A DNA stretch of 64,000 bases, taken from positions 44,631,157 through 44,695,156 of the forward strand of contig CM070873.1 in NCBI GenBank assembly GCA_036365515.1. Reading direction: 5' to 3'. Position 1 is the stretch's first letter; each line of letters opens with the position of its first letter. The notes beneath the pieces are model-generated. The model ran no database searches and was not told the origin of the DNA. It saw only the letters and a list, made by a program, of their open reading frames with translations. The translations under genes and the position numbers were made by a program. Source of the DNA: Torymus aiolomorphi. Its lineage: Eukaryota > Arthropoda > Insecta > Hymenoptera > Torymidae. Below are positions 1 through 11,500 of this stretch, piece after piece.

Positions 1-1278
1 GAAGAGTGGAAAGAATGCCGGAGGTCGTGGCGAAAATCGAGAGCTTCCACGGTCTCTTCAACAATCTGACCGAGTGGACGGGTAAAAACATCTCGGGCAC
101 TTACGACGCTTACAATCTCTATCACATCCTAGTCGCAGAATCGGCCATGAATCTCACGCTTCCGGAATGGACGAACAATATTTTCCCGTACGGCGATCTC
201 TACTCCGCCATAAATCTCGAGTACGAGATTTTCAGCTACTCGAAAACGATGCGAAGGCTCAACGGAGGTGAGTCGACTAGGAATGTTTGCGATGCTTGTC
301 GAGAAAGAATAGTGTCAACTGAATTTTTACAATTTATGAGGGAAAGGTTGAGAATTGTGGTTTTTTACTTTTACTATTTATAAAACTTATGTGGATCTAA
401 TTATTTCGTAAGTATTTTGTTTAATTTTCTTTAATCTAGTATATACATAGATCACGTACTGAAAAATACACAGAATAAAAGAAAAAGAAGAAAACTTGAA
501 AAAATTTTCCTACAAATAGTAATCCAATAAATAGGATATGTTAAAAGTATTGAAGTAAATTTTAGTAAATGTGGCTCTAAAGGTATGATTTATCATAATT
601 TTGCTATGCAATTAAAAATTAAGTATCTGTATTATTATCTTGAATATAACATCTAATATACATTGATTGGGCATCTTAAATTTTAAGATAATTTTTATAA
701 CAAAAAATTAAAAATCTACCGATCTATGTTCAACTTAACTTAATTGCCATAACTTACATGAATACCCTGCAAAATATATTAATAAAATTCTTTTTCTCTC
801 ACTATTCTTTTAGGTAAACTTCTATACAATATTCTGAAGGAAATGAATGCCATTAAAGCAGGGCAATCGGAGAAAAACCGCAAAATATTTCTCTATAGCG
901 GACATGAAACGAATGTAGCTGCTCTTTTACAGACATTGGGAGTTTATAAATCGCATGTTCCTCAATACACGAGTGCCGTTATAGTTGAATTGTACGAATT
1001 GAATGGTCAACACTACGTTAAGGTACCGTAATCGCCTATATTTTTCTCGATTTTTATTTTTTATTTGGTACCAATCCTGCCTTGATTTTCACAATTTTCG
1101 TTCCTTGTAACAGGTTTTGTATCACAAAGGAATACCGTCGACGATAGTCGTGGAACAGATCCCAGGCTGTGACATACTGTGTCCCCTCGAGAAGTTTCAG
1201 GAATTGTTGAAAGACGTGACGCCTTCGAGCAACGAATTGTTCTGTGATAAAAATAAAAAAGTTGAGGAAATAGAATAA
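1..1278 (+). CDS. Venom-type histidine acid phosphatase, 3' part (5' end outside window)
   Basis: Secreted histidine acid phosphatase of the insect acid phosphatase-1 / venom acid phosphatase type, which hydrolyses phosphomonoesters. Three coding segments are visible: 1-267, 814-1022 and 1114-1278 (TAA). The introns are GT-AG (268-813 and 1023-1113) and the phases match at both joins. The segments align residue by residue with the complete neighbouring copy at 5621-8079: NLTEWTGKNIS against NLTIETGKNIS, then NIFPYG, INLEYEIFSY, RRLNGG, LYSGHETNVAA and KGIPS. The second histidine motif reads GHETN rather than the usual HD. N-glycosylation sequons (NLT, NIS) fit a secreted product. The N-terminal half, including signal peptide and RHG motif, lies before base 1. 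The GTG at base 6 is not a start; the reading frame enters from outside the window. An AATAAA lies at 1338-1343. It probably arose by tandem duplication with the next gene. Confidence 0.88.
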
Positions 1279-1505
1279 ATTAACAATGTAATTAGGAAAT
1301 GACGTAAATTCATTTTGGAAATTAATTTATGAATCTAAATAAATTGAATGATTAAAAAAAAAAATAAATTATTTAAATTAATAAGACTACTTGTATAATC
1401 ATTTTAAATGTATATATAATAGCTACAATTTCATTTGAAATGGTCGAGAAACGAATTTCAAACTATCGATGAAACACTTTTTTCCCCTATTACATCCTGT
1501 CTCTA

Positions 1506-2175
1506 TTAAGGTGGTCCTTCCCGCTTTTTTCGAGTGAATTTTAAGATTTATTAATATGATTTTTTCGCATACTGTAATATAAGTAAAGGTATAACTTGAA
1601 TGAAGGAAACTTCAAGTAACGAATAACATTTTTTGTAACAAAATCCAACTTCTTTTAAAGTAAATACAGCCACCTAAACAAAAATTCAATAAAACACTGG
1701 AATTTTTTTTAATTATTATCCGATTTTAATTTGGAAGGGCTTATTTTGTTCCTTGTCAAGTTTCAGGGGAAGGTACCATTATAAAAAATACAAAATGATC
1801 AAGACCTACAAAGCTACGTCCAGTTGTTTATAAGGATGTGCGTGTTTTTTACAAACAAAAGGACGTACTTTTGCAGGTCTTGATCATTTTTTATTTTTTA
1901 TAGTGGTACCTCCCCCTGAAATTTAACCAGGAACAAAATGAGACCTTTCAAATTAAAATCGGATAATAATTGAAAAAGATTCCAGTGTTCTATTGAATTT
2001 TTTTTAAGTGGCTGTATTTATTTTAAGAGAAGTTGAATTTTGTTACAAAAAATTTTATTCGTTACTTGAAGTTCCCTTCATTCAAGTTATACCTTTACTT
2101 ACATTACAGTATACGAAAAAATCATATTAATAAATCTTAAAATTCACTTGAAAAACCCGGGAAGGGCCACCTTAA
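1506..2175. mobile_element. TTAA-bounded foldback element (MITE-like)
   Basis: Nearly the whole element is a palindrome. The left end reads TTAA then GGTGGTCCTTCCCG (TTAA at 1506-1509), and the right end is its imperfect reverse complement followed by TTAA at 2172-2175. Arms of roughly 300 bp pair around a centre near 1830-1850. No coding capacity is seen. TTAA at both ends suggests a TTAA target-site duplication, as used by piggyBac-type transposases. Assignment to that superfamily is inference. Confidence 0.65.
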
Positions 2176-2767
2176 GAAATTGTTGTTTGATTTTAGAAGA
2201 TATCACATAATTTAGACAATATGTCCGCGTTTATGACAACTGACAATTTTCCAGTTTGGAGCATTGTATAGCGATATGACACTTGAAACCCAAGAAACTA
2301 AGGAACCCCGCAGTTACTTACATACAGACATCTGTTATGTCCCGTTCGTTTCTCCGCTTTTTCTACAACCAACGGTTGTTATATTTTTCTCATGAATGAA
2401 TATTTATACTTCTATATGAATTGTCAGATCAATTGCTTGCGACACAATTTGAGTATTAAATTGTTTTAGAAGTTTTTAAATTGTTTTCTGGTAGGAGCCT
2501 CTTAGTTTAGTTGCACGGTATTACTTGCTTGAACTGTTACAGGCACAAACGAAATTGTAATACACACATATCAGTAAAGTGCACAAAACTAATCTCAATC
2601 TACACAGCGCTCGAAGACATTTTACCTGATCGGGGGACACAGAGCCAAGAACAAACTGAAGTAATTACGAATGAAAACAAATAATCTCCAGACAATTTCG
2701 AATAATTCTATTTCATATGCAAGTTTTACAAGTATCTTATCGAAGTTCCGGTCCACTTATCTCGTAA

Positions 2768-3142
2768 TCAGTTGTTCAAGTGACAGTATTCAATGCACGT
2801 TTTAGGCGCTTTCCCATCAAAGGAAGGTTTATCTATTTTCGGCGGGCACTTACCACTTTCAGGCAGACTACTTTTTTGGCTTTGCATACCTGGATTATAT
2901 CTAAAGCTATCCGGCCTGTATATCGGAGGTCGGTTGACGTCGACACCACCAGCAGGTACCGAACTTCGTAACCGTCGACCCGATTCCGAGTTGTACACGT
3001 TGGTATAGCGTGGCGATACGGTATCTAGTTTTGCGCTGTTTTCGGTTTGAATAAATTCAAATGATGTTCGCAAATGTACATGTTTAACTGTAAAATCCTC
3101 GTACCATTGATAAACCAAGTACGTTCCTGTAATTGTGAACAC
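2768..3142 (-). CDS. Unidentified ORF, possible exon
   Basis: An open frame of 124 codons on the minus strand. It could be the last exon of a small gene, because a pyrimidine-containing AG acceptor lies just inside its 5' end (ACAATTACAG before GAACGTAC). The C-terminal part contains three cysteines (CPPK, KTCIEYC) and several prolines. No domain was recognised. Two shorter ORFs on the other strand overlap it, so it may be non-coding. Confidence 0.2.
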   Translation of the reverse strand: MFTITGTYLVYQWYEDFTVKHVHLRTSFEFIQTENSAKLDTVSPRYTNVYNSESGRRLRSSVPAGGVDVNRPPIYRPDSFRYNPGMQSQKSSLPESGKCPPKIDKPSFDGKAPKTCIEYCHLNN

Positions 3143-3406
3143 GTAGGTGGCTCAATGCTTTTTCCTGAGGAGATGTTTGTGCATTAAAACCATGATGTGA
3201 GCTTTCGATGGACTACTTCGTGGGATTTACCTGATCTAGTGTACCAGTATATCGCCTAACTACCAACTTACCAATTTTAAGCTGGTTGCCAGTTTGTATA
3301 GTGACAATAAGTGCAGCAACTGCATCCTCGGTGCTCCTCCGCATCCGTGCTACTTTCTTTATAAGGTTACTCGAGGTAATTAGGCCATAATATACCTAAT
3401 TCGGCT

Positions 3407-3411
<5 letters not shown>

Positions 3412-3442
<31 letters not shown>
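3412..3442. repeat. CA dinucleotide microsatellite
   Basis: About 15 tandem CA units, seen directly, in AT-rich intergenic DNA. Confidence 0.9.
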
Positions 3443-3448
<6 letters not shown>

Positions 3449-3764
3449 ATTTCCTAGTCACTACTTTATGGAAAAGCTTAATTAGAAATATAATCTTTTT
3501 CTTTTGTTGACAAGTGTATTTATATACGAAAAGTTCATTGTTAAAAATTTTTTGAAATTTCAGTTAAATTCTGAAATAAAACTACAAAATTTTTACCATT
3601 GTGGCCATATTAGCTACACGCGCTAAAGACATAATTAATCAATTTTGCCTTGAAAAAATTGAAAAAAATTTTTTGTATAAAATAAAATGGCAAGCATAGT
3701 CAAAATGCTCTTTTTATATTTCGGCTTCGTATAAAGTCAATATTACTTCTAGGGCGTCTTCAAT

Positions 3765-4080
3765 TTTGCTTTTTCAAAGAGAAAGCTTTGACACGGTGAA
3801 AAGATTCGAATAAAAGATTTTGGTGAATTTCGATGTTTTTAAGGTTCCTGAGTTAGAATAATAGGTTTTTAAAAATGTATGTATGTATGTGTGAAACCAA
3901 ATTTTGTCTGCAGCATAACTCTTAAGTGTATGGATATAATGAGCTGAAATTTTGCATCCATCTTAGATATGACCTAACTTGGAACCGATTAAATTTTTTA
4001 ATCAAACGGATTATTTTAAGTTCTTTTTTGACACAATAAAAATTTTGCTTAAAATTTTGTTTTCAAAAATAATTTTTTTT
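3765..4080 (+). repeat. Degenerate copy of the TG-anchored dispersed repeat
   Basis: The order of motifs matches better-kept copies near 9050 and 51360: a segment with AAGCTTTG(A)CACGGTGAAAA, an AT-rich spacer, a short TATG/TGTG run (about 3878-3892), then a block that in other copies mentions self-complementary TTGGA/GGAC words. The match is weak in the last part. Confidence 0.4.
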
Positions 4081-5620
4081 TTTAATTTGTTCTAATGATA
4101 TGAAAAATGTAGACCGATATTCTCAAAGTAAATTCTATTTCCTTCTAAATTATGCACTTTAAAACTGTTCACTAGTAATTTCTGACTTATTGAGAATTTG
4201 AAAAAGTAACTACTTTTTCGAAAAATATAATAGTTATATGAATTGTAAATAACTTTTTCGGTATTTCATCTTCAAGATGCATATAATATAAACACACTTA
4301 ATTCCCTCTCTATTCGTGTCTTTCGAAACTATTTTAAAGTTATTTTTGAGTTGAGAATGTAGAAGATGCATTATATTTTTATGACTCCTTAATAGTTTCT
4401 CTGTAAAGATGGTTGCAGAAAAATAGAAAATTTTCCGCTTAAGGTTGCCGAATTACTTCGAGTTACCGTACGTTAGACAAAGTTTTCTTCTATAAATTTA
4501 TGACATAGACCGCAACATAACAAAGCTTTATCCCCCAAAAAAGAGTTGTAAAAACTCACGACGTTGGGCGTAGCTTCGTCCTTCGGAAGATGTTAAAAAG
4601 GTGCTCACGACACAGCTTCTGAGGCTTGCGCTTTTTTACACTCTCGCTGTGTCAAAAAGTTCTTGCATAATAACGCTTACCAAGAATTTTTTTAATGCAT
4701 TTAAAATAAAATATCAAATTATACCTTTTATTTTGGAAAGTGAACTTTGACAAATGGTCACATTCCAAAATGGTTCAGTTAATTCTTAGATTGTAGGGAA
4801 TGTGAAATAGCGAACCTATTTGTGCAAAACATACGATACGGATTTTATTTACTTTATTAATTTCTAAAGATTTCTAAAAATTGATTTAAAAAAGGAAGAA
4901 ATTCGCGGTGTTTGTTAACAAAATACTATGATAAGAAATTCGTTTGAACAACATCCATCGCATTTAAAAAATCATTCACATAGGCAGTTCAATTTTGTAG
5001 AAACTCACGTAGAAATTCCCTACTGTAGAATCACTAAAAGATGCTTTAAAAATAAATACAAAACATGACTATGACTTAAGTCACTGATGTGTTTCACTTA
5101 CAAGGAGAGTACATCTTTTTTGCTCGTTTCGTATCATAGATACTTGCAACGTGACAGTCTATAGGAGACATAATTTTTTAACTAATAGCGTAAATTTTAG
5201 ATTAGATTGCCCATATCTTAAGAAAAAGGGCCCATTTGACGAAACTGTGAGCACTGGGCTTCACATTTAGATAGCAGAAATCGCCTTTCAAAGCCCCGTT
5301 AAAATCTGTTCTCCGGAGGGTGTGCACTCCCCTTGTTAGTATAAAGCAATTATTTTTGCAAATTCCTCGACAAAAGCATAATTTCATAGTTACCATTCAA
5401 GTAAATTTGTGTTTGTGTATCTAGATACATTTGTATTATCTTTGTTCATTAAAATTTATCGGTATTTAAAAAATTTTTAGTACAATCATAATTTATAGAT
5501 ACAATTTGTATGTGAACGTTCGATAACACCCACATTACCTTCTAGTAGGCAAGAGCAACCGCCGAAGTGATAAACTGACTACTGGACTAAGGAGTGCAAA
5601 AAAATTGGGTGATAGCAACA

Positions 5621-8079
5621 ATGACTCCAATAATTAAAACAACATTATTAACAATTTTTTCAACTTTGTTTTTTGCAACATGCGTTCGTTCTGAATTGAA
5701 ATTTTTGAGTGTGGTAAGTATATCTTTTAATTTTGACATTTCTTTTTGTTAAAATATCCATGTGTTATTCCTACACAGAATCATAGAATATCTTACTAAA
5801 ATATTCTATGATAAGCGCTTGAAATCAAGGTGCTTCATCATAAACGAAAATCTTTTTAATTAATGATCATTACTCTGTTCTCTTAGGTATTTAGGCATGC
5901 CGATCGTGCACCCGACAACAACGGCTTAGAAATATATCCAAATGATCCTTATGTAAACGATTCGTTTCTGCCTATGGGATTGGGCGGTTTGACAAACGTG
6001 AGTATGAATAATAAATGATAATTTAATTGATTTCTATTATAGTTTATTATACAATATTTAATGTAAAATGTAATCCTACAGAAGGGAAAATTAAGAGAGT
6101 ACTATTTGGGCGCATTTATACGCAAATTATACAGCAAATTCTTGGGCGTTACTTACTATCCTTGGGAAGTGAAGGCTCGCAGTACTAATGTCGATAGAAC
6201 GAAAATGAGCTTGCAACTTGTTCTGGCTGCACTTTACCAACCGAAAACTGTTCAGAAGTGGAAGAGCGATCTGAACTGGCAGCCTATACCCGCGAATTAT
6301 GTAGTTGATTTGGATGACATCCTCATGGTCCCCGAAGAATGCCCTAGGTACGTTCTCTGACAAAAATTAACCGTTTATCATTAGATTAAGTACATATAAT
6401 TCTCATATATAAACGTGAGATTGCTATAGTTTAATCGCAATAAAGCATCCATATAAAAAAACAATATGAATTTCATATGCAGATGACATAAAAATGAAAT
6501 TTATAATCAATGATTCTGAAATCATATAATGAAATGACATGGAAGTCGGCACTAAGTGAATTCAGAAAAGACCAGAATCTTATAATAAAAAATTGATTTT
6601 AGAAAAATTTTAAATTTATTCGAGACCAGAAATCCATGATGAACTCTCATCGATAATATTTAACGAAAATTGATTTTTTCACTAGGTACCTAAAAGCTCG
6701 TGAACAAGTGGAAACATCGCGAGAATTTCAAGCTAAGCTCGAGCCTTTTGCAAACTTTTTGTACAATTTAACCATCGAAACAGGAAAAAATATCTCCAAC
6801 TCAAATGACATGTACTATTTGTACCACACTTTGATGGCTGAAAAATCTATGAATCTTCCACTACCAAATTGGACCAAAAATATTTTCCCATATGGCAAAC
6901 TACTCGATGGAATCAATCTCGAATACGAGATTTTCAGCTATAACACTGAGATGCGAAGACTTAATGGTGGCATGTTGCTGCGCAAGTTCACCGATGACAT
7001 GACGAATTATAAAAATAAAGTGCTCGATCAAAGAAATAAATTATTCCTGTACAGTGGACACGAAACTAACGTCGCTGCTGTTCTTCAAGCTCTCGGTGTA
7101 TATACTCCACATGTTCCAGAGTACAGTAGCGCTATATTCGTCGAACTACACGAAGAACATGGCGAATATTACGTAAAAGTGAGTTACCAGTAATAAGTCA
7201 TTTATTTTTATAGATTGAATTTATTGATCCTCAACGAGTAAAAACCCCTTACAGTTAGTCGTATATTGCCTTTGCTTCATCGAAATAGTGTGCTACATTA
7301 TAGTTAGCCTGCACTATTTGATAAAAAATTTGGCAACCGATGGCATTCGTAAGAGAAATATAGAAAAGAATTTAATAAAATACAAATTTACAATATAGTG
7401 GGAACTGAAAGACGTTTTGTCCTTAGTCGTACCCGTTGGACTCGTCAGAAAGATCCGGGCAGACATATCTTTGACGCCGAAAAATCGATGTTACTTGGCT
7501 TTGTTTACGACAGTGAGAAAGAAATTTTTTTGTGGAAGCCAAGAAGTAGTATCCACCTAGTGGACAAAATATGAAAGTTAAATATAAATAAGGTTTTGGC
7601 ATATCAGTGATCAAATGCCTTTAAGTTATCGAGTAACACTATTTCGATGAAGAAAAGGCAATACGACTAACTGTAAGAGATTTTGCTCGTTGGGAATCAA
7701 TACATTCAATCTATAAAATTATTACTACGAGCACATAAAATCTTATTAATAAATAAGACATTTATATTAAAAATTTACTTTATTTTTTATCAAACGGGCT
7801 TATATTTATATAATTCATTGTTCACAGGCTAAATATTATAAGGGAATACCTTCGGTGCACGAAGAACTAGTTATTCCCGGTTGCGAAAAGAAGTGTACTC
7901 TTAATAAATTTAAAGAAGTACTGAGAAACGTTATTCCTTCTGACGAGGAAACGCGTTGTGATAAAAGGTCTCTCCGCGACGCTATAGAAAACGGTGAAAT
8001 TAAGGTTCCGAGTGGAATAACTACGTTAATTCTTAAAGCTATAAAAGAAGAAGAGGAGATGCTATATGTTTTGCAATAG
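5621..8079 (+). CDS. Venom-type histidine acid phosphatase, complete
   Basis: Complete five-exon gene: 5621-5713, 5887-5997, 6082-6347, 6686-7178 and 7828-8079 (TAG), giving about 404 residues, the usual length for the family. All introns are GT-AG and phases agree. Exon 1 encodes a hydrophobic signal peptide (about residues 1-24). Exon 2 opens with the phosphate-binding motif VFRHADRAP, an RHGxRxP motif with Gly changed to Ala; exon 4 carries the second histidine motif as SGHETN. Cysteines in PEECPR, PGCEKKC and TRCDK may form disulfides. The product should be a secreted phosphomonoesterase; members of this family are venom components in bees and parasitoid wasps. An ATTAAA follows at 8145-8150. 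Intron 4 carries a foldback element. Catalytic activity is inferred and the Gly-to-Ala change deserves testing. Confidence 0.9.
7208..7717. mobile_element. Foldback element in acid phosphatase intron 4
   Basis: Inverted arms of about 80 bp: 7208-7290 (from TTTATAGATTGAAT to CGAAATAGTG) and 7636-7717 (CACTATTTCGATG to ATTCAATCTATAAAA). They enclose a unique core of about 345 bp. The arms are roughly 90% complementary by eye. No transposase is visible. The short minus ORF at 7423-7614 inside it has no recognisable domain. Confidence 0.65.
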
Positions 8080-9049
8080 TATAATGTTGGATGAGAGTAA
8101 AAGATCTGTAACCATTTACATGCATTCATCTTCTTATCTTACTTATTAAAGAGGATGGACTCTCTTGCAGTTGGCACTGACTGAACATGTTATATGATGA
8201 GAAATAGTGCATTGTGTAACTAGGGGGAAAAGTTGAGTTTTTCTAGCGAGGATGATGATTAAACACGAGTGATACACGAGTGTTCAATATCATCATCTGA
8301 GTCTCAAAAAGTCAATTTTTCCCTGGTTATACATAGTACTTTTTTTAATAAGTGCAAGAATAGGACCTTTTTTGCATGAAAGGTGAATGGGCATATCGAG
8401 AGTAGCGGGAGGGAAAGGACTTACTTTTGCTGCAGCGGGAAGCCTCATTAGGCGCTCGAAATGCTCGATTTTCCATTCACTTTTCTATGCAGGAAAAGGG
8501 CCTTTTTCATGCATAAGTTGAAAAAAGTATATTAATTTATGTTTTGGAAGGAGCTATAGTAACTCTGCGTAATGTCCCTATTGGAAAATCTCAGGTGAGA
8601 TCTCATGTACCAAATTATTAAAAATTGAAAAATTATGTAAAATGTTTCTACATTGTATATTTGAGTTCATCTGGGAGATAAAACATCCTAACAGGCGATT
8701 TCCAATATTGAGGAAGCTGATTTTTAATTTACGTAAGTTTTTCGACGCATCTGGAGCAGGAACTCAGGTGAGATTTTGGCGTGAGATTTACCTCAGATCT
8801 CACCTGAGAAATCATCTGAAATCTCAGCTGAGATTTTTCAATAGGGGTAACAATTTAGCATCCATCAAAATTTCAAGTCCAAATTTCAGTGGTACCTTGC
8901 ATTTAGATATTTTTGTAGGTATGTCACACCTCTTAATAAAATTTTCCTTCTAAAATATGTAATATACAAAGGATCATCTGCTGTAGATAGTGGTGGTAGC
9001 AAGCTTTACTTGGCGAAAGTTATAATTTTAAAATATATTTCATTGTTTT
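8080..9049. other. Gene-free DNA with three small hairpin elements
   Basis: No coding sequence seen. Three inverted-repeat units follow one another: 8217-8340 (AACTAGGGGGAAAA against TTTTTCCCTGGTTAT), 8353-8515 (GACCTTTTTTGCATG against AAAGGGCCTTTTTCATGC) and 8568-8850 (CCCTATTGGAAAATCTC against GAGATTTTTCAATAGGG). The 8642-8953 ORF runs through the last one and is not considered a gene. Confidence 0.55.
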
Positions 9050-9187
9050 ATGTTTCAAAATTTTTGCTTCCTCATAAAGGAAGCTTTGTAACGGTGAAAA
9101 CAATTTTCGAGACAAAAAATGTTCAAAAATATATTTTAAGGCTATAATATATATCGATTTTGAGAAAAATCATTTTCGCGCGCGCGC

Positions 9188-9219
<32 letters not shown>

Positions 9220-9320
9220 AAACTCTCTATATCTCGAGAACTATTCGATCGATTTTCTTTGGACAAGGTTTATTCTCTTCATCTCAAGGAAAAAAACTTG
9301 GTACTCTAACTGATTTAACT
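9050..9320 (+). repeat. TG-anchored dispersed repeat, with CG/TG microsatellite
   Basis: Shows GGAAGCTTTGTAACGGTGAAA, then GAGACAAAAAATGTT, an alternating CG/TG run (about 9177-9219), then ATCTCGAGAACTATTCGATC and GATTTTCTTTGGACAAGG. The same blocks in the same order occur near 51360-51620 and, inverted, near 53640-53830. Confidence 0.6.
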
Positions 9321-9652
9321 TTTTATAGATTTTCTTTTTTTTTATAAACAAAAAGCGATTTTGAATTTTTAGTTTTCTTTATTTTTTTTATATCTTACAG
9401 CGATTATTACTTAATATAATAAACTTTTCTTGGAAGATATTTCAATTACCTACATTTTCTTTTTATCAATTTTTGAATTATCTTCACTCTATCATTTGTT
9501 ATAAAGGAAAAGGTGCTCATAGTTCTTTACTTAATTAACCACTTATTACACTCATTGTAGACAATATTTAGTTAAATTTTCAAGAGATTATCTTCGTTTG
9601 TTTGTGACAAAAAAATTTGTTTTATAAAACAATAATAATAATAATAATAATA

Positions 9653-9862
9653 AGGAAACCCGGAATAAGAATAGTTGGCGTAGACAAAGATTTTGAAATA
9701 GAAGAAAATGAAGAAATTGAAAAAGATGCAAGAAATAGGAGCAACATGATAAACAAAATGGAATTAAAGGTAATATACAAATATTTAAATAATAAATCCA
9801 AGACAATTACTTTGATAGCTGAAACAAATGTTTTCACCTATGCAAACATAATGTATGAATGA
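9653..9862 (+). pseudogene. Fragment of a LINE ORF1 (Gag-like) protein
   Basis: About 70 codons directly after an ATA/AAT trinucleotide run. The frame begins KPGIRIVGV, continues with an acidic stretch (EIEENEEIEKD) and ends near TLIAETNVFTYANIMYE. This pattern (KIVGV, acidic, then a Lys/Asn-rich strand and TY.KIM) resembles the Gag-like ORF1 product of insect non-LTR retrotransposons. There is no start codon in the conserved part and it stops at TGA, so it is a relic. Family assignment is from memory and tentative. Confidence 0.45.
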
Positions 9863-10073
9863 AAAATATACGTGGGGTCAAGCAGATATAGATTATATGA
9901 TGATTTTAATGTCGGAATCTGCTATAAATATAAGACATATGGCCATAGTGTAAAAAAAATGTACAGGTGATTACTTCTGCATGTTCTGCTCAGCTCTAAA
10001 GCTGTGTAGCAAAGAAAAGTTGAAACTGTATTAACTGTATTAATTATATAGTTCAGTAAAAATAAAAAAACCC

Positions 10074-10552
10074 CGATTTTGAAATTTGCAGCTTCCCAGG
10101 TCCAGGGGTTTTATGCAAAAACAGCGTTTGAAAGTTTTATTTGCTTATATCTCGAGAACGGCTTAGTTTACGATAAAATGGTTTGCACGAAACGAAAGAG
10201 CGTCAAATTTTGCATCGGAAACGATTTTTCACTCGATTCCGATGAGTGCAAAGTTCCGAGATAATTAATCGAAAATAATTAAACGATGTCGGAGCGAGAG
10301 AGACGTGAATCATGCCGCTGAGAGGGGGAGAGACGGAGGAGCGTTTATTTCTTTTCGATTAATTATCTCGGAACTTTGCACTCATCGGAATTGAGTGAAA
10401 AATCGTTTCCGAGCAAAATTTGACGCTCTTTCGTTTAGTGCAAGCCATTTTGTCGTAGACTAAGCCGTTCTCGACATATAAATAAATAAAACTTGCAAAT
10501 GCTGTTTTCGCATAGAACCCCTGGACCTAGGAAGCTGCAAATTTCAAAATCG
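10074..10552. mobile_element. Foldback element with 200-bp arms
   Basis: The left arm is 10074-10275 (CGATTTTGAAATTTGCAGC to ATAATTAATCGAAAA) and the right arm 10353-10552, with a loop of about 77 bp that is purine-rich. The ORF at 10079-10264 lies wholly within the left arm and is not a gene. Confidence 0.7.
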
Positions 10553-11008
10553 ATATTTTCGACATCGATTTACCTTATAACCAAAATGCAGCCATTTCTG
10601 TAACAATTCGATTTCAATACTATTTTTACTGGACATAACAAAAATAGCCAAAAGAATCAAAGAAATATACAGCATGTTGCTAACGACAAAGACAACTGTC
10701 AATCATATAAACATTTTCTGAATATAACCATCCAAAATCAGACTATCCATTAAAAACTAGAGAGAACTATTCAACGAGGTCTACGTTATCAGGAGAGAGG
10801 ACAGAAACTACATTATCAACTAGAAATACGATAACTACCTTATCAGCAAGAATAATGGAGAGCGAACGCCGTAACAGCTACGAATAATCATTTCGTCAAC
10901 ACACCAAAAACAACTGTGAATACGAACTCCCAAAGATAAATCAACACATCAATTTTATTGAAGAAATATAGCAACAAATGATACAGCAAGAAATTAGTTA
11001 GAGACTGT
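10553..11008. other. Gene-free AT-rich stretch
   Basis: A-rich sequence between two foldback units. A weakly repeated theme of ATTATCA, AACTA and ACGATAACTACC is visible near 10740-10860. No reading frame worth reporting was found. Confidence 0.4.
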
Positions 11009-11220
11009 CTACATTAGAGGCACACGTGCCTTGCGCCTTGCGTCTTGCGCCTCGTGAAAAAAAAATCGTTGTCCGATATCTAGCATATTCATGACCCATG
11101 GCAGAAATTCAATATGTTAATCTGTTGCCATGGATCACGAGTATGCTAGATATCGGACGACGATTTTTTTCCATGAGGTGCAAGACGCAAGGCGCACGGC
11201 ACGTGTGCCTCTTATGTAGA
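11009..11220. mobile_element. Short foldback element with GC-rich ends
   Basis: The left end reads TCTACATTAGAGGCACACG and continues TGCCTTGCGCC; the right end is the imperfect reverse complement ending ATGTAGA. The arms pair through GATATCTAGCAT near the centre. It contains repeated CTTGCGCC/CTTGCGTC words. No protein was recognised. Confidence 0.6.
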
Positions 11221-11350
11221 AAATCCCTTATGATGGTATTAAGACTATTAATGAAGAAAGAAATCGGGAAGATAATTAAATTATTTATTGTAATATAAAC
11301 ATTTTGAAAAACTGCAAATATCAATAATAGTGTGTGTTGAAACATGGAAG

Positions 11351-11500
11351 ATGGATAAATACGAGCATTTTATATTACGAGGTTATAAAATGTACTACAA
11401 TAATAGCAAATTAAACAAATCAGATGATGTGGTCGTATACATAAAAGAAACTGTATCACAAGTTACAGAAACAATTGAATTAGGTAATTTAAAATTTTAA
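11351..11500 (+). pseudogene. Endonuclease-domain fragment of a LINE
   Basis: A 49-codon frame (ATG at 11351, TAA at 11498). The part YKMYYNNSKLNKSDDVVVYI resembles the region of the apurinic-type endonuclease of non-LTR retrotransposons that usually reads YYN.S.LN..DGVVVYI. The rest of the element is missing. It sits about 130 bp after a foldback element. Confidence 0.55.

Larger units (their letters stand above)
1279..5620. other. Intergenic DNA between the two acid phosphatase genes
   Basis: No conserved gene was recognised here. The interval contains a TTAA-bounded foldback element (1510-2171), an unidentified minus-strand ORF (2768-3142), a CA microsatellite (about 3412-3442), a degenerate member of the TG-anchored repeat family (about 3765-4080) and otherwise AT-rich sequence with no reading frame that looks coding. 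A short GC-richer palindromic stretch lies near 4555-4680. Confidence 0.6.

Noticed and set aside
3412..3442. CRISPR-like or telomere-like array
   Set aside because: Plain CA microsatellite; no spaced repeat anywhere in the window has CRISPR layout.
9588..9837. Minus-strand Leu/Ile-rich ORFs
   Set aside because: Antisense shadows of the Gag-like fragment and the AAT trinucleotide run.
10079..10264. 61-codon ORF
   Set aside because: Lies wholly in one arm of a foldback element.
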